Source: an uncultured Oscillospiraceae bacterium
GTDB lineage: Bacteria; Bacillota; Clostridia; Oscillospirales; Oscillospiraceae
Assembly: GCA_934613505.1 (NCBI GenBank)
Contig: CAKTTB010000003.1
Coordinates: 62,001-126,000, forward strand
Direction of reading: 5' to 3'
Length of the DNA: 64,000 nucleotides
The notes beneath the pieces are model-generated. The model was given only the letters and a program-made list of their open reading frames with translations. It was not told the origin of the DNA and searched no databases. This document shows, piece by piece, positions 1 through 8,357 of the stretch; within the stretch, counting starts at the first letter, position 1, and each line of letters begins with the position of its first letter. Position numbers and translations under genes: made by a program.

Positions 1-1
1 G

Positions 2-301
2 CTCCTGTGGAACCTCGAAAAGGAGATCCCGCACGGCACAGCGGTCGAGATCACGAAATTCTCCGAGCGCGACGACGGTATCATCGATATTGATGCGACC
101 ATCTACTGCGAAAAGGCAAGCCACAAGGGCATCATCATCGGCAAAAACGGCCAGATGCTCAAGAAGATCAGCTCCGACGCCCGCAAGGACTGCGAGCGCT
201 TCATGGGAACGAAGGTCTTTCTGCAGACATGGGTGCGCGTCAAGGAAAACTGGCGCGACAGCGACTTCATGATCTCCAACTTCGGCTATCACAAGGAGTG
301 A
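2..301 (+). CDS. era: GTPase Era, C-terminal part (partial, cut by window edge)
   Basis: The last 99 residues of Era, the GTPase that binds the 3' end of 16S rRNA during 30S subunit assembly. The visible part is the KH RNA-binding domain, with the GKNG loop (IIIGKNGQML) and the family ending WRDSDFMISNFGY. The GTPase domain lies upstream of the window. The neighbours yqzL and recO give the usual Firmicutes order era-yqzL-recO. Confidence 0.95.
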   Translation, partial: LLWNLEKEIPHGTAVEITKFSERDDGIIDIDATIYCEKASHKGIIIGKNGQMLKKISSDARKDCERFMGTKVFLQTWVRVKENWRDSDFMISNFGYHKE

Positions 302-376
302 GCCGCTCTGCGGCAAAAAACCCCAGCATAGCGCCCGCCGGTCCCGCTCATCCTAACCGTAAAGGAGGATGCAGCT

Positions 377-532
377 ATGAAACCGGAATTTTTGTGGGAG
401 ATCTTTACCAAGACCGGCGCGCCGGAGGCGTATCTGCTGTATAAGGACGCCGGGCGCGCGCAGGCAGCCAAAAGGGAAGCGGAATATGTATCTGACAACG
501 CGGGGCCTTGTCCTCCGGACAACCGAATATAA
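377..532 (+). CDS. yqzL: YqzL-like small protein
   Basis: A 51-residue protein starting MKPEFLWEIFTKTGAPEAYL, which resembles the short YqzL family found between era and recO in Bacillus and Clostridia (pattern W-x-F-x-x-T-G-x-x-x-x-YL). Function is unknown. An excellent ribosome binding site, AAAGGAGG at 361-368, precedes the ATG by eight bases. Unusually, its last 47 bases overlap the start of recO in another frame, so the tail after about residue 36 may be an artefact of that overlap, and translation of the two genes is probably coupled. Confidence 0.75.
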   Translation: MKPEFLWEIFTKTGAPEAYLLYKDAGRAQAAKREAEYVSDNAGPCPPDNRI

Positions 533-1226
533 GGAGACGGACCGCATCCTGACGGTCCTGACCGCGGAGGACGGCCTGCTGACCCTCAAGGCGCGGGGCG
601 TGCGCTCGAATCGCAGCAAGCTCAAGGGTGCATGCCAGCTTCTGACCTATGCGGAGTTTACCGTCAGCGAGGTGCGCGGCTTCCGCTTTATCAGCGAGGC
701 GACGGCCATCGAGATGTTTGCCGGTCTGCGAAATGACATCGTTCTTCTGGCGCTGAGCAGCTATTTTGCCCAGCTGGCCGAGGTCCTGTCGCAGGAGGAC
801 GCGGCAAGCCCGGCACTTCTGAGCCTTATCTTGAACGCACTCTACGCGCTCTCGAAGCTGCAGAAGCCGCCGCGGCTCGTCAAGGCGGCGACAGAGCTTC
901 GGCTGGCGGCCATCGCCGGGTATCAGCCGGAGCTGTCCGGCTGCTGTGTGTGCGGCAGCCCGGAGCCGGACAGGTTCTGCATTGCGGAAGGTACGCTGGA
1001 GTGTGCCGCCTGCCGCTCGGGCGACGGCGTAAGGATGCCGCTCTCGCCGGCGTCTCTGGCGGCTATGCGGTATATCCTCTCGTGTCCGGAGAAGAAGCTG
1101 TTTTCGTTTTCTATCTCAGGCGCGGCCGAAAAGGAGCTGTGTGACGCGGCGGAAAGCTATCTGCTCACGCAGCTCGAGCGCAGCTTTTATACATTGGATT
1201 TCTATAAATCCCTGCATATCGAATAA
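486..1226 (+). CDS. recO: DNA repair protein RecO
   Basis: RecO works with RecF and RecR to load RecA onto single-stranded gaps coated with SSB. The 246-residue length is normal. An N-terminal OB fold (residues 1-80, starting MYLTTRGLVLRTTEYKETD) is followed by a helical region and a four-cysteine zinc site at about residues 152-177 (CCVCG ... CAAC). The start lies inside yqzL, so translation probably depends on ribosomes leaving that gene. mutS2 follows after 12 bases. Confidence 0.95.
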   Translation: MYLTTRGLVLRTTEYKETDRILTVLTAEDGLLTLKARGVRSNRSKLKGACQLLTYAEFTVSEVRGFRFISEATAIEMFAGLRNDIVLLALSSYFAQLAEVLSQEDAASPALLSLILNALYALSKLQKPPRLVKAATELRLAAIAGYQPELSGCCVCGSPEPDRFCIAEGTLECAACRSGDGVRMPLSPASLAAMRYILSCPEKKLFSFSISGAAEKELCDAAESYLLTQLERSFYTLDFYKSLHIE

Positions 1227-1238
1227 GGAACGTTACGT

Positions 1239-3623
1239 ATGAACGAACAATATGAAAAATCCATAACCAAGCTGGAACTCGATAAGGTTCTGGCGCTGCT
1301 GGCCGATCAGGCCTCGTCGCAGGCGGCCAAGGAGCGCTGCATGGCGCTGCGCCCGCTGGATGACGCAGACGAGATCCGCCGCAAGCTGGAAGAGACCTCT
1401 GCGGCCTGCGCATGCATCACGGTCAAGGGTTCGCCGGGCTTCGGCGGTCTGTATGACGTCGGCGCGTCGCTCGACCGCGCGTACCGCGGCGGCTGCCTCA
1501 GCCAGGAGGAGCTGCTGCGCATCGCGGCGGTCCTCAAATCCGCCCGCCAGACGAAGAGCTACGCGGAGGGCGAGGGCAAAAGCGCGCAGGAGCCGTCGGT
1601 GCTGGATATTTATTTTCAGCAGCTGACGACAAATAAATACCTCGAAGAGCGTATTTTCAACTCCATCCTTTCCAAGGATGAAATTGCAGACGCAGCCAGC
1701 TCGGAGCTTGCGTCCATCCGCCGGAAGATCCGGCAGCAAAGCTCCAGAATCCGCGAATCGCTCCAGAAGATCATCACCTCTCCGGCCTATGCAAAGATCC
1801 TGCAGGAGCCGATCGTGACCATCCGGTCCGACCGCTTTGTGGTGCCGGTCAAGGCGGAGTGCAAGGGGCAGCTGCCCGGTCTGGTGCATGACGTGTCCTC
1901 CTCCGGCAGTACGTATTTTATCGAGCCGATGTCCGCCGTCAACGGCAATAACGAGCTGCGCGAGCTGTTTATGGCGGAGCGCAAGGAGATCGAGCGCATT
2001 CTCGCCGAGCTGTCCGCGGAAGCCGCCGACCATCGCGAGCAGATCAAGCTGGACTATGATGTCCTGCTGGATCTCGAGTGTGTGTTCGCGCGCGGAAGAC
2101 TTTCATTCGCCATGAAGGCCATCTGCCCGGAGATCCGGACGGGCGGACAACTGAACCTCATCCGCGCCCGCCATCCGCTCATCACTGGCAAGACCGTCGT
2201 GCCGATCTCCGTGCGGCTGGGAAGCGACTTTGATACGCTCATCATCACCGGCCCCAACACCGGCGGCAAGACCGTCACGCTCAAAACCATCGGCCTGCTG
2301 ACGCTCATGGCTGAGTGCGGCCTGCATATCCCGGCCGACGACGGCAGCGCCATCAACGTCTATGAGCATGTCTTTGCCGATATCGGCGACGAGCAGTCCA
2401 TCGAGCAGTCGCTGTCCACGTTCTCATCTCACACGAAAAACATCGTCGAGATCCTCAAGGTCTGCGACCGTGACAGTCTCATCCTCTTCGATGAGCTTTG
2501 CGCCGGCACCGACCCGGCGGAGGGCGCGGCGCTGGCCATCGCGATCATCGAGTTTTGCCGCAAATGCGGCGCCGGCGTCGCGGCCACGACGCACTACGCC
2601 GAGCTGAAGCTCTACGCCATGCGGACGCAGGGCGTCATGAACGCTTCGTGCGAGTTTAACGTCGAGACGCTGCAGCCGACCTACCGGCTGCTCATCGGCG
2701 TGCCGGGCAAATCGAACGCGTTTGCTATCTCCCGCCGACTTGGGCTGGACGACGCCATTCTGGAGCAGGCCAGAAGCCTTGTCAGCCAGAACGACGTGAA
2801 CTTTGAGGATGTCCTCTCGCAGCTCGACCAGCAGCGGCAGGAGATGGAGAAGGCGAAGGAGGAAGCCGAGCGCCTGCGCCGCGAGACGGAAAAGCAGAAG
2901 GAAAAATCCGACGAATATTACGCGCAGATCAAGCTGGAAAAGGAAAAGGCGGCCCAGCAGGCGCGTAGGGAAGCGCAGTATATCATAGACGACGCCCGCC
3001 GCGCGGCCGACGCCGTCTATGAAGAGCTGAAGCAGCTGCGCAAGCAGGCGAAAAACGGCGTGTTCGTCCCCGGCTCCAACGAAAAGCAGGCGGAGCTGCG
3101 CCGCAGTCTCAACGAGGCGGAGCAGAAAATGCAGCCCCAGCGCGAGCAGAAGGCAAGACTGGAAGCGACCCGCGCCATCCGCGAGGGCGACACGGTAGAG
3201 CTTGTGAAGCTCGGAACGAAGGCGACAGTGCTGGCCATCAACAAGGACGGCAGCTACCGTCTGCGCGCCGGCATCATGCAGGTGACGGCGAAGCCGGACG
3301 AGGTATATCTGCTCGAAAACGAGACGCAGAACGCGGCCAAAAAGGTCATCGCCGGCAAGGTGCGCGAGCTGAAGGCGGCTGCGCAGCCGGAGCTCGACAT
3401 CCGCGGCATGGCGGTCGACGAAGCGCTCCCGGTTCTCGATAATTTCCTGGACGCCGCGTACATGGGGAATCTGCCGAATGCGCGCATCATCCACGGCAAG
3501 GGTACTGGTATTCTGCGCGCAGCCGTGCAGGACGAGCTTCGGCGCTGCAAGTATGTCAAGTCGTTCCGTCTCGGCGTGTACGGCGAGGGCGAAAGCGGTG
3601 TGACGATCGTCGAATTTAAGTAA
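1239..3623 (+). CDS. mutS2: Endonuclease MutS2 / ribosome-rescue ATPase
   Basis: A 794-residue MutS2. The MutS core and ATPase carry the Walker A motif GPNTGGKT near residue 338 and an ABC-type signature further on. A long charged coiled coil follows (about 520-640, rich in E, K, R and Q). The C-terminal Smr domain starts near residue 717 (LDIRGM) and contains HGKGTG. Family members suppress homologous recombination, and in Bacillus subtilis MutS2 has also been linked to splitting collided ribosomes. It lacks the mismatch-recognition domain of MutS1, as expected. The SD is AAGGAACG upstream of the ATG. Confidence 0.95.
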   Translation: MNEQYEKSITKLELDKVLALLADQASSQAAKERCMALRPLDDADEIRRKLEETSAACACITVKGSPGFGGLYDVGASLDRAYRGGCLSQEELLRIAAVLKSARQTKSYAEGEGKSAQEPSVLDIYFQQLTTNKYLEERIFNSILSKDEIADAASSELASIRRKIRQQSSRIRESLQKIITSPAYAKILQEPIVTIRSDRFVVPVKAECKGQLPGLVHDVSSSGSTYFIEPMSAVNGNNELRELFMAERKEIERILAELSAEAADHREQIKLDYDVLLDLECVFARGRLSFAMKAICPEIRTGGQLNLIRARHPLITGKTVVPISVRLGSDFDTLIITGPNTGGKTVTLKTIGLLTLMAECGLHIPADDGSAINVYEHVFADIGDEQSIEQSLSTFSSHTKNIVEILKVCDRDSLILFDELCAGTDPAEGAALAIAIIEFCRKCGAGVAATTHYAELKLYAMRTQGVMNASCEFNVETLQPTYRLLIGVPGKSNAFAISRRLGLDDAILEQARSLVSQNDVNFEDVLSQLDQQRQEMEKAKEEAERLRRETEKQKEKSDEYYAQIKLEKEKAAQQARREAQYIIDDARRAADAVYEELKQLRKQAKNGVFVPGSNEKQAELRRSLNEAEQKMQPQREQKARLEATRAIREGDTVELVKLGTKATVLAINKDGSYRLRAGIMQVTAKPDEVYLLENETQNAAKKVIAGKVRELKAAAQPELDIRGMAVDEALPVLDNFLDAAYMGNLPNARIIHGKGTGILRAAVQDELRRCKYVKSFRLGVYGEGESGVTIVEFK

Positions 3624-3669
3624 CTGCTGCAGATGCGTGGAATAAAATGGACGCAGACTTAAATAATGA

Positions 3670-3697
3670 TTGACATTTCAATGAAATTTGCTAAAAT
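3670..3697 (+). promoter_or_regulatory. Sigma-A type promoter for the Crh-like gene
   Basis: The -35 box TTGACA (3670-3675) and -10 box TAAAAT (3692-3697) are 16 bases apart, about 60 bases before the start codon. This separates the HPr-like gene transcriptionally from mutS2. Confidence 0.75.
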
Positions 3698-3754
3698 TAG
3701 AAGGTCAATAGCATCCCCATCGCGAATCAGCATGATATATAAGGAGTGTCGTCT

Positions 3755-4015
3755 ATGTACATGCAGCAATCCATCGTAAAGTGTGAATCTGGTCTTTACA
3801 ACCGGCAGGCAACCTACTTCATCCAGAAGGCCAACGAGTTCAAGTCGAGCATCTGGGTCGAGGTCGAAGACCGCAAGATCAATGCCAAGAGCCTGCTTGG
3901 TGTTCTGTCCATGGGCATCACCAAGGGCACGCGCGTGAGCATCATCGCCGAAGGCCCTGACGAGGAAGAGGCCGTCAAGGCACTGACTGACATGCTTGTG
4001 AAAGAGGTCTTCTGA
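3755..4015 (+). CDS. HPr-family protein lacking the active-site histidine (Crh-like)
   Basis: An 86-residue HPr-fold protein. The phosphocarrier motif GLHARPAT is replaced by GLYNRQAT, so His15, the residue phosphorylated by enzyme I, is a tyrosine, and Pro18 is Gln. The serine region equivalent to Ser46 is kept (AKSLLGVLSMGI). This is the arrangement of Bacillus Crh, which has Gln15 and acts only as a Ser46-P corepressor of CcpA. A regulatory rather than sugar-transport role is therefore inferred. I chose ATG 3755, with SD AAGGAG at 3741-3746; an in-frame GTG at 3746 lies inside the SD. The gene stands alone between mutS2 and uvrC, with its own promoter and terminator. Confidence 0.85.
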   Translation: MYMQQSIVKCESGLYNRQATYFIQKANEFKSSIWVEVEDRKINAKSLLGVLSMGITKGTRVSIIAEGPDEEEAVKALTDMLVKEVF

Positions 4016-4017
4016 GA

Positions 4018-4140
4018 TCTGCTCCGCAATGGCGGAGCAGACTGTCCGGAATCTGCGAAGGGGGCCGCACCCCCCTTCTGATTCCGCATTCCGAGTTCAA
4101 ATTTGTTCCGGGCGCTGCCGTTCGCGCAGCGCCCTTTTTT
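4018..4140 (+). terminator. Three tandem hairpins, the last an intrinsic terminator
   Basis: After the Crh-like gene come a CTGCTCCGC/GCGGAGCAG hairpin (about 4020-4041), a GGAATC...GATTCC hairpin with a G-run/C-run stem (about 4050-4086), and a GGGCGCTG/CAGCGCCC stem (4110-4134) followed by six T. The last is a clear Rho-independent terminator only 14 bases before uvrC. Confidence 0.8.
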
Positions 4141-4153
4141 GTGAGAAGCAGCC

Positions 4154-6022
4154 ATGACGTTTGAAGAACTGAAGGACAAAGCACTGTCACTGCCGTATGA
4201 GCCGGGCGTCTACCTGATGCAGGATAAGACCGGGACGGTGATCTACGTCGGCAAGGCAAAAAAGCTCAAAAACCGTGTCAGCCAGTATTTTCAGGATACG
4301 GCGGCGCATACGCCGAAGACGCGGAGGATGGTCTCGCAGATCGATCATTTCGATACCATCGTCGCGCGCTCCGAGTTTGAAGCGCTGGTGCTGGAATGCT
4401 CACTGATCAAGCGGCACATACCGAAGTACAACATCCTTCTGAAGGACGACAAGGGCTATCCCTATCTGCGCGTCGATCTGAAGGAGGAATACCCGGTTTT
4501 GCAGATGGTCAGCAAGATGGCAGGGGACGGCGCCAGTTATTTTGGCCCCTTCGGCGGCCGACATATGACGCAGCACGTCATCGACACGCTGCGGCTGACG
4601 CTCAAGCTGCCCGGCTGCTCCAAGCAGTTCCCGCGCGACCTCGGCAAGGAGCGCCCGTGCCTGAACTATCACATGAACAACTGCGACGGCTGGTGCCAGC
4701 TCTCGCGCAGCCCGAAGGACTATCACGCACGGATGGAGCAGGCCGTTCTGATCTTACAGGGAAACTATAAGCAGGTCGCAGACGAGCTGCGTACGCAGAT
4801 GGAAGCCGCCGCCGACCAGCTGCAGTTCGAGCTGGCGGCATCTCTGCGCGACCGGCTGCGGGCTGTCGAATCGCTGGGCGAAAAGCAGCTGGTCACAGCC
4901 GGGACGATGGCCAATACCGACGTCATCGGCTATTATCAGAACCAAACACGCGCCTGCTTCGCCGTCCTGCATTACGTGGATGGAAGTCTTCTCGATAAAG
5001 AATACGAGATCCTTCCGACCGCGGACGAGGAAAAGGACGCCGTCTCCACGCTTGTCAAGCAGTTTTATCTTTCCCGTGGGGCCGCGCCGAAGGTCGTGCT
5101 GCTGCCGGTCGAGATGGAGGACGCCGCGCTCTTCTCCGAGCTTCTGCAGCAGGAGCTTGGGAAAAAAGTCCTGTTCCGCGTACCGCAGCGCGGCGACAAT
5201 GTCCGCCTTGTAGAGCTTGCGGCCAAAAACGCGCGGGAAGAGGCCGAGCGCATTACGACCAAGGCCGAGCGCCGCACCGGTACGCTCGGGACACTGGCCG
5301 ATATGCTCCATCTGGACGACATTCCGCACCGGATGGAGTCCTATGATATCTCCAACCTGGCCGGGACGGATATCGTCGCGTCCATGGTCGTGTTTCAGGA
5401 CGGCCGTCCGCTCAAATCTGCCTATAAGCGCTTCAAGATCGAGGGGCTGACCGATCAGGACGATTATGCGTCCATGCATCAGGTCCTGCTCCGCCGGCTG
5501 ACGCACTATGTGCAGGGCGACGCTGGCTTTGCCGAGCGGCCGGATGTGCTGCTCATCGACGGCGGTATCGAGCATACACGCGTGGCAGAGGATGTGCTGC
5601 ACACACTGGGCCTGCACATTCCGGCCTACGGTATGGTCAAGGATAACCGCCACCGCACGCGCGCGCTCGTGACCGCGGCAGGCGATGAGATCGCAATCAG
5701 CGCTGTTCCGTCCGTCTTCGCCCTGATCGGCACGATCCAGGAGGAAACGCACCGGTTCGCCATCACCTATCAGCGCACGCTCCGCTCGCGCAGAATGAAG
5801 GCGTCCGGGCTGGAGGACATCCCGGGCGTCGGCGAAAAGCGCCGGCAGGCGCTGCTCAGAAAATTCCGGTCCGTCAGAGCCATTTCACAGGCAGAGCTGC
5901 AGCAGCTGGAGGAGGTCCTTCCGGCCGCCTGCGCGCTGGCCGTCTATCAGCATTTTCATCCGAAAGAAGAAGGAGAAGCAGCATGCGCGTCATCACAGGA
6001 ACCGCCAGAGGCGTCCCGCTGA
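4154..6022 (+). CDS. uvrC: Excinuclease ABC subunit C
   Basis: A 622-residue UvrC, which makes both incisions around bulky DNA lesions in nucleotide excision repair. In order it has an N-terminal GIY-YIG nuclease (GVYLMQ ... IYVGKAKKLKNR, residues 15-40), a UVR motif for UvrB contact near residue 210, the RNase H-like C-terminal nuclease (YDISNL near 395, DGG near 470) and a tail helix-hairpin-helix (GVGEKRRQALL). The SD is weak. The 3' end overlaps rsmD by 40 bases. uvrA and uvrB are not in the window. Confidence 0.97.
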   Translation: MTFEELKDKALSLPYEPGVYLMQDKTGTVIYVGKAKKLKNRVSQYFQDTAAHTPKTRRMVSQIDHFDTIVARSEFEALVLECSLIKRHIPKYNILLKDDKGYPYLRVDLKEEYPVLQMVSKMAGDGASYFGPFGGRHMTQHVIDTLRLTLKLPGCSKQFPRDLGKERPCLNYHMNNCDGWCQLSRSPKDYHARMEQAVLILQGNYKQVADELRTQMEAAADQLQFELAASLRDRLRAVESLGEKQLVTAGTMANTDVIGYYQNQTRACFAVLHYVDGSLLDKEYEILPTADEEKDAVSTLVKQFYLSRGAAPKVVLLPVEMEDAALFSELLQQELGKKVLFRVPQRGDNVRLVELAAKNAREEAERITTKAERRTGTLGTLADMLHLDDIPHRMESYDISNLAGTDIVASMVVFQDGRPLKSAYKRFKIEGLTDQDDYASMHQVLLRRLTHYVQGDAGFAERPDVLLIDGGIEHTRVAEDVLHTLGLHIPAYGMVKDNRHRTRALVTAAGDEIAISAVPSVFALIGTIQEETHRFAITYQRTLRSRRMKASGLEDIPGVGEKRRQALLRKFRSVRAISQAELQQLEEVLPAACALAVYQHFHPKEEGEAACASSQEPPEASR

Positions 6023-6525
6023 AGGCCCCGAAGGGCATGGATACCCGCCCGACCATGGACCAGGTGAAGGAGGGCATTTTTTCCGCCATCCAGTTTGAGG
6101 TGGAGGGGCGGCAGGTCCTCGATCTGTTCGCCGGCTCCGGTCAGCTGGGCATCGAAGCGCTCAGCCGCGGCGCGGCGCACTGCACGTTTGTGGACAAGGG
6201 CCGGGACCCGATCTCGGTCATCCGGGAAAACCTGAAAAAGACAAGACTGGAAGAGAAAGCCGAAATCGTGCAGGCGGATTACAGTTCCTACCTGAAAACC
6301 TGCCGCCGGCAGTTCGATCTGGTCCTGCTTGACCCGCCATATGCGGAAGTTTTTCTGGAAACTGCCCTAAAAATCATATCAGAAATTGACATTTTGACGA
6401 ATAGTGGTATAATAGTCTGTGAAAGACCTTTCGACAAGACGCTTGCGGGCGAGGTCCCGGGTCTTGTCCGTTACCGCGATTACCGCTATGGCAAGGCTGC
6501 GGTGACGATCTTCCGCAGAGGATAA
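5983..6525 (+). CDS. rsmD: 16S rRNA (guanine966-N2)-methyltransferase RsmD
   Basis: A 180-residue class I SAM-dependent methyltransferase. SAM motif I is VLDLFAGSGQLGIEALSRGA, and the catalytic motif DLVLLDPPY is near residue 108. RsmD methylates G966 of 16S rRNA. The ATG lies inside the uvrC 3' end after GAAGAAGGAG, so translation is probably coupled. coaD follows 15 bases later, a very common rsmD-coaD pairing. Confidence 0.93.
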   Translation: MRVITGTARGVPLKAPKGMDTRPTMDQVKEGIFSAIQFEVEGRQVLDLFAGSGQLGIEALSRGAAHCTFVDKGRDPISVIRENLKKTRLEEKAEIVQADYSSYLKTCRRQFDLVLLDPPYAEVFLETALKIISEIDILTNSGIIVCERPFDKTLAGEVPGLVRYRDYRYGKAAVTIFRRG

Positions 6526-6540
6526 CCGTCTGGAGGATCT

Positions 6541-7026
6541 ATGAGAACAGCAATCTATCCCGGCAGCTTCGATCCTGTCACCAACGGTCACCTCAACATC
6601 ATCACCCGCGCGGCGCGCAGCTTTGACCGACTGATCGTGTGCGTGATGTACAACTGTGAAAAAAGCCCGATGTTTTCTCCGCAGGAGCGCGTGGATCTCA
6701 TCCGCCGCGTGACGGCCGACATCCCCAATGTCGAGGTCATGCACTCCGACCGGCTGTTGGCCGACTTTGCGAGAGAGCAGGGCAGCTCCATTATCATCAA
6801 GGGCCTGCGGGCCGTTTCTGATTTTGAACGCGAATTTCAGATGGCGCTCATGAATCACAAACTCAATCCCGGACTTGATACCATGTTCCTGACGGCTGAG
6901 CATCAGTTCATGTATCTCAGCTCCAGCGCAGTCAAGGAACTGGCACGGTATGACGCCGACGTGAGTGATTTCCTCCCGGCGGAGATCATACCGGACTTCA
7001 AAGCTCGCATGATGGAGCAAATCTAA
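6541..7026 (+). CDS. coaD: Phosphopantetheine adenylyltransferase
   Basis: A 161-residue nucleotidyltransferase that makes dephospho-CoA from 4'-phosphopantetheine and ATP, the penultimate step of CoA synthesis. It shows the nucleotide-binding start YPGSFDPVTNGHL with the [T/H]xGH motif as NGHL, and the second family motif near YLSSSAVKELARY. The SD is GGAGG just upstream. It is cotranscribed with rsmD and the coiled-coil gene that follows 12 bases later. Confidence 0.96.
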   Translation: MRTAIYPGSFDPVTNGHLNIITRAARSFDRLIVCVMYNCEKSPMFSPQERVDLIRRVTADIPNVEVMHSDRLLADFAREQGSSIIIKGLRAVSDFEREFQMALMNHKLNPGLDTMFLTAEHQFMYLSSSAVKELARYDADVSDFLPAEIIPDFKARMMEQI

Positions 7027-7038
7027 GGAGGTAATTTT

Positions 7039-7536
7039 ATGGCAAGCGGTATTGAAGAGATCCTGACGACGTTGTATGAGATGGTACAGGATGCGTGGAG
7101 CCTGCCGCTCGGCGCTGACAAGTGCGTACTCGAACGCGACAAGGTTCTCGATCTTCTCGACGAGATCAGCAACCAGCTTCCCGGTGAACTCAAGCAGGCC
7201 AAGACCATTGTCGAGTCCCGCAACGAGGTCATTACCAACGCCAAGCGCGAAGCCGAGAACATTCTCAAGCAGGCGGAGCAGCGTGCCCGCCAGATGATCT
7301 CGCATGAAGAGGTCTATCTGCAGGCACAGAAAGAGGCCGACGATCTCATGAAGAACGCGCAGGCCAAGATCAAGGAGCTGCGGCAGGTCACCAACGACTA
7401 TGTCGACGATTCCATGAAGCGCACCGAAGACGCGATCGCGCAGGCCCTGTCTGAGATCCGCGAGTCGCGTACCAAGTTCCGCGCGTTGGTCAACCCGCAG
7501 CAGGCAAAGCCCTCGCCCATTATCGAGGACGTGTAA
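7039..7536 (+). CDS. Coiled-coil protein resembling ATP-synthase subunit B/H (function unknown)
   Basis: A 165-residue soluble protein, nearly all helical and charged (residues 50-150 are rich in A, E, K, Q and R with heptad-like spacing, e.g. AKREAENILKQAEQRARQMI). Clostridial homologues beside coaD are often named ATPase or V-type subunit H only because of this coiled coil; there is no transmembrane segment or nucleotide-binding motif. The N-terminus (IEEILTTLYEMVQDAWSLPLG) looks like a short conserved docking region. The SD is AAGGAGG. A structural or division-associated role is possible but not shown. Confidence 0.7.
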   Translation: MASGIEEILTTLYEMVQDAWSLPLGADKCVLERDKVLDLLDEISNQLPGELKQAKTIVESRNEVITNAKREAENILKQAEQRARQMISHEEVYLQAQKEADDLMKNAQAKIKELRQVTNDYVDDSMKRTEDAIAQALSEIRESRTKFRALVNPQQAKPSPIIEDV

Positions 7537-7564
7537 GCGTCCAGTCACCCATATCGGCACAAGC

Positions 7565-7787
7565 TGAGAAGAGGAGGGAGATCCGAACACGCAGCCCAGA
7601 GAGAAGGCGGCCGGTGCAAGCCTTCGTGCGTGCGGTTCTCTGTCGCCTCCGAGCTGCCGGGCTGAACGCAGTAAGCCCGGCCGGGTCCTCCCGTTACAGA
7701 GCCTTGAGCGCCCGGTCTTCCGGGAATGCAGGTGGTACCACGGAGAATTTCTTCGCCCTGAGTTTATGGACTCAGGGCGATTTTTTT
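7565..7787 (+). promoter_or_regulatory. T-box leader, valine-type specifier
   Basis: A T-box riboswitch, which reads uncharged tRNA. Stem I can be drawn with GGAGG (7573-7577) against CCTCC, an upper stem CCG/CACGCA against TGCGTG/CGG, and a tip with AGAGA and GGTGCAAG. The specifier position, just 5' of the basal strand, reads GTC (7642-7644), a valine codon. The T-box sequence AATGCAGGTGGTACCACGG is at 7725-7743. It is followed by an intrinsic terminator, CGCCCTGAGT/ACTCAGGGCG (7754-7779), then seven T. Downstream come a membrane protein gene and valS. Confidence 0.9.
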
Positions 7788-7801
7788 GAAAAGGAGCGCG
7801 T

Positions 7802-8326
7802 ATGGACTTCCGGTTTGAAACGAACTACGATCTTGGTACGCTTACGGCGATGGCCAAGGGCATCCGCCGGACTGTGCGGAAAAAGCGCAGCCGCCGGGTG
7901 CATGCCTTCGCGGCGATCGTTGTTCTGCTTGGAATACTCATGCTGCTTGTCGGACTGCTGAGCAAGGAATCCTTCGATGTGCGGGATGCGGTAACACTGC
8001 TCGCGGTTCTGGCCGTGCTTGTGACGGGACTATCAGAAGACCGGCTCAATGCCCGGGCGGCCAAAGCGCGGCTGCTTCCCGGCACGGAGCACGCCAGCAC
8101 GGTGTTTGACGAGGATGGCTACACCATGACGACGAGCGTCACCGAGACCAGATGGCAGTATGCGCAGATCCTGGCCATTGCCGAGACAAAGCGCTATTTC
8201 ATCTTCGTGCTTTCCAAAAACCATGCGCAGGCAGTCGATAAGGAAGGCATGCAGGGTGGAAGTGCGGAAGCGTTCCGCACATTTATCACGGAAAAGACCG
8301 GGAAGCCGGTTGCATACATAAAATGA
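7802..8326 (+). CDS. YcxB-like membrane protein
   Basis: A 174-residue protein with two adjacent hydrophobic helices (about 35-55 and 62-80) after a basic stretch, and a C-terminal soluble domain with the YcxB-like pattern (W near 118, FIFVLSKNHAQAVDKE near 140). Function is unknown. The start ATG has a good SD (AAGGAG) directly after the T-box terminator. This gene, not valS, is therefore the first one under T-box control, with valS 31 bases further on. Confidence 0.7.
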   Translation: MDFRFETNYDLGTLTAMAKGIRRTVRKKRSRRVHAFAAIVVLLGILMLLVGLLSKESFDVRDAVTLLAVLAVLVTGLSEDRLNARAAKARLLPGTEHASTVFDEDGYTMTTSVTETRWQYAQILAIAETKRYFIFVLSKNHAQAVDKEGMQGGSAEAFRTFITEKTGKPVAYIK

Positions 8327-8357
8327 GAGCGCAAAGCGCAAAGAATAGGAGATACCA

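Noticed and set aside
7671..7673. GTA as the specifier of the first T-box
   Set aside because: It sits in a small GGGCT/AGCCC hairpin after Stem I; GTC at 7642 fits the specifier position between the Stem I strands.
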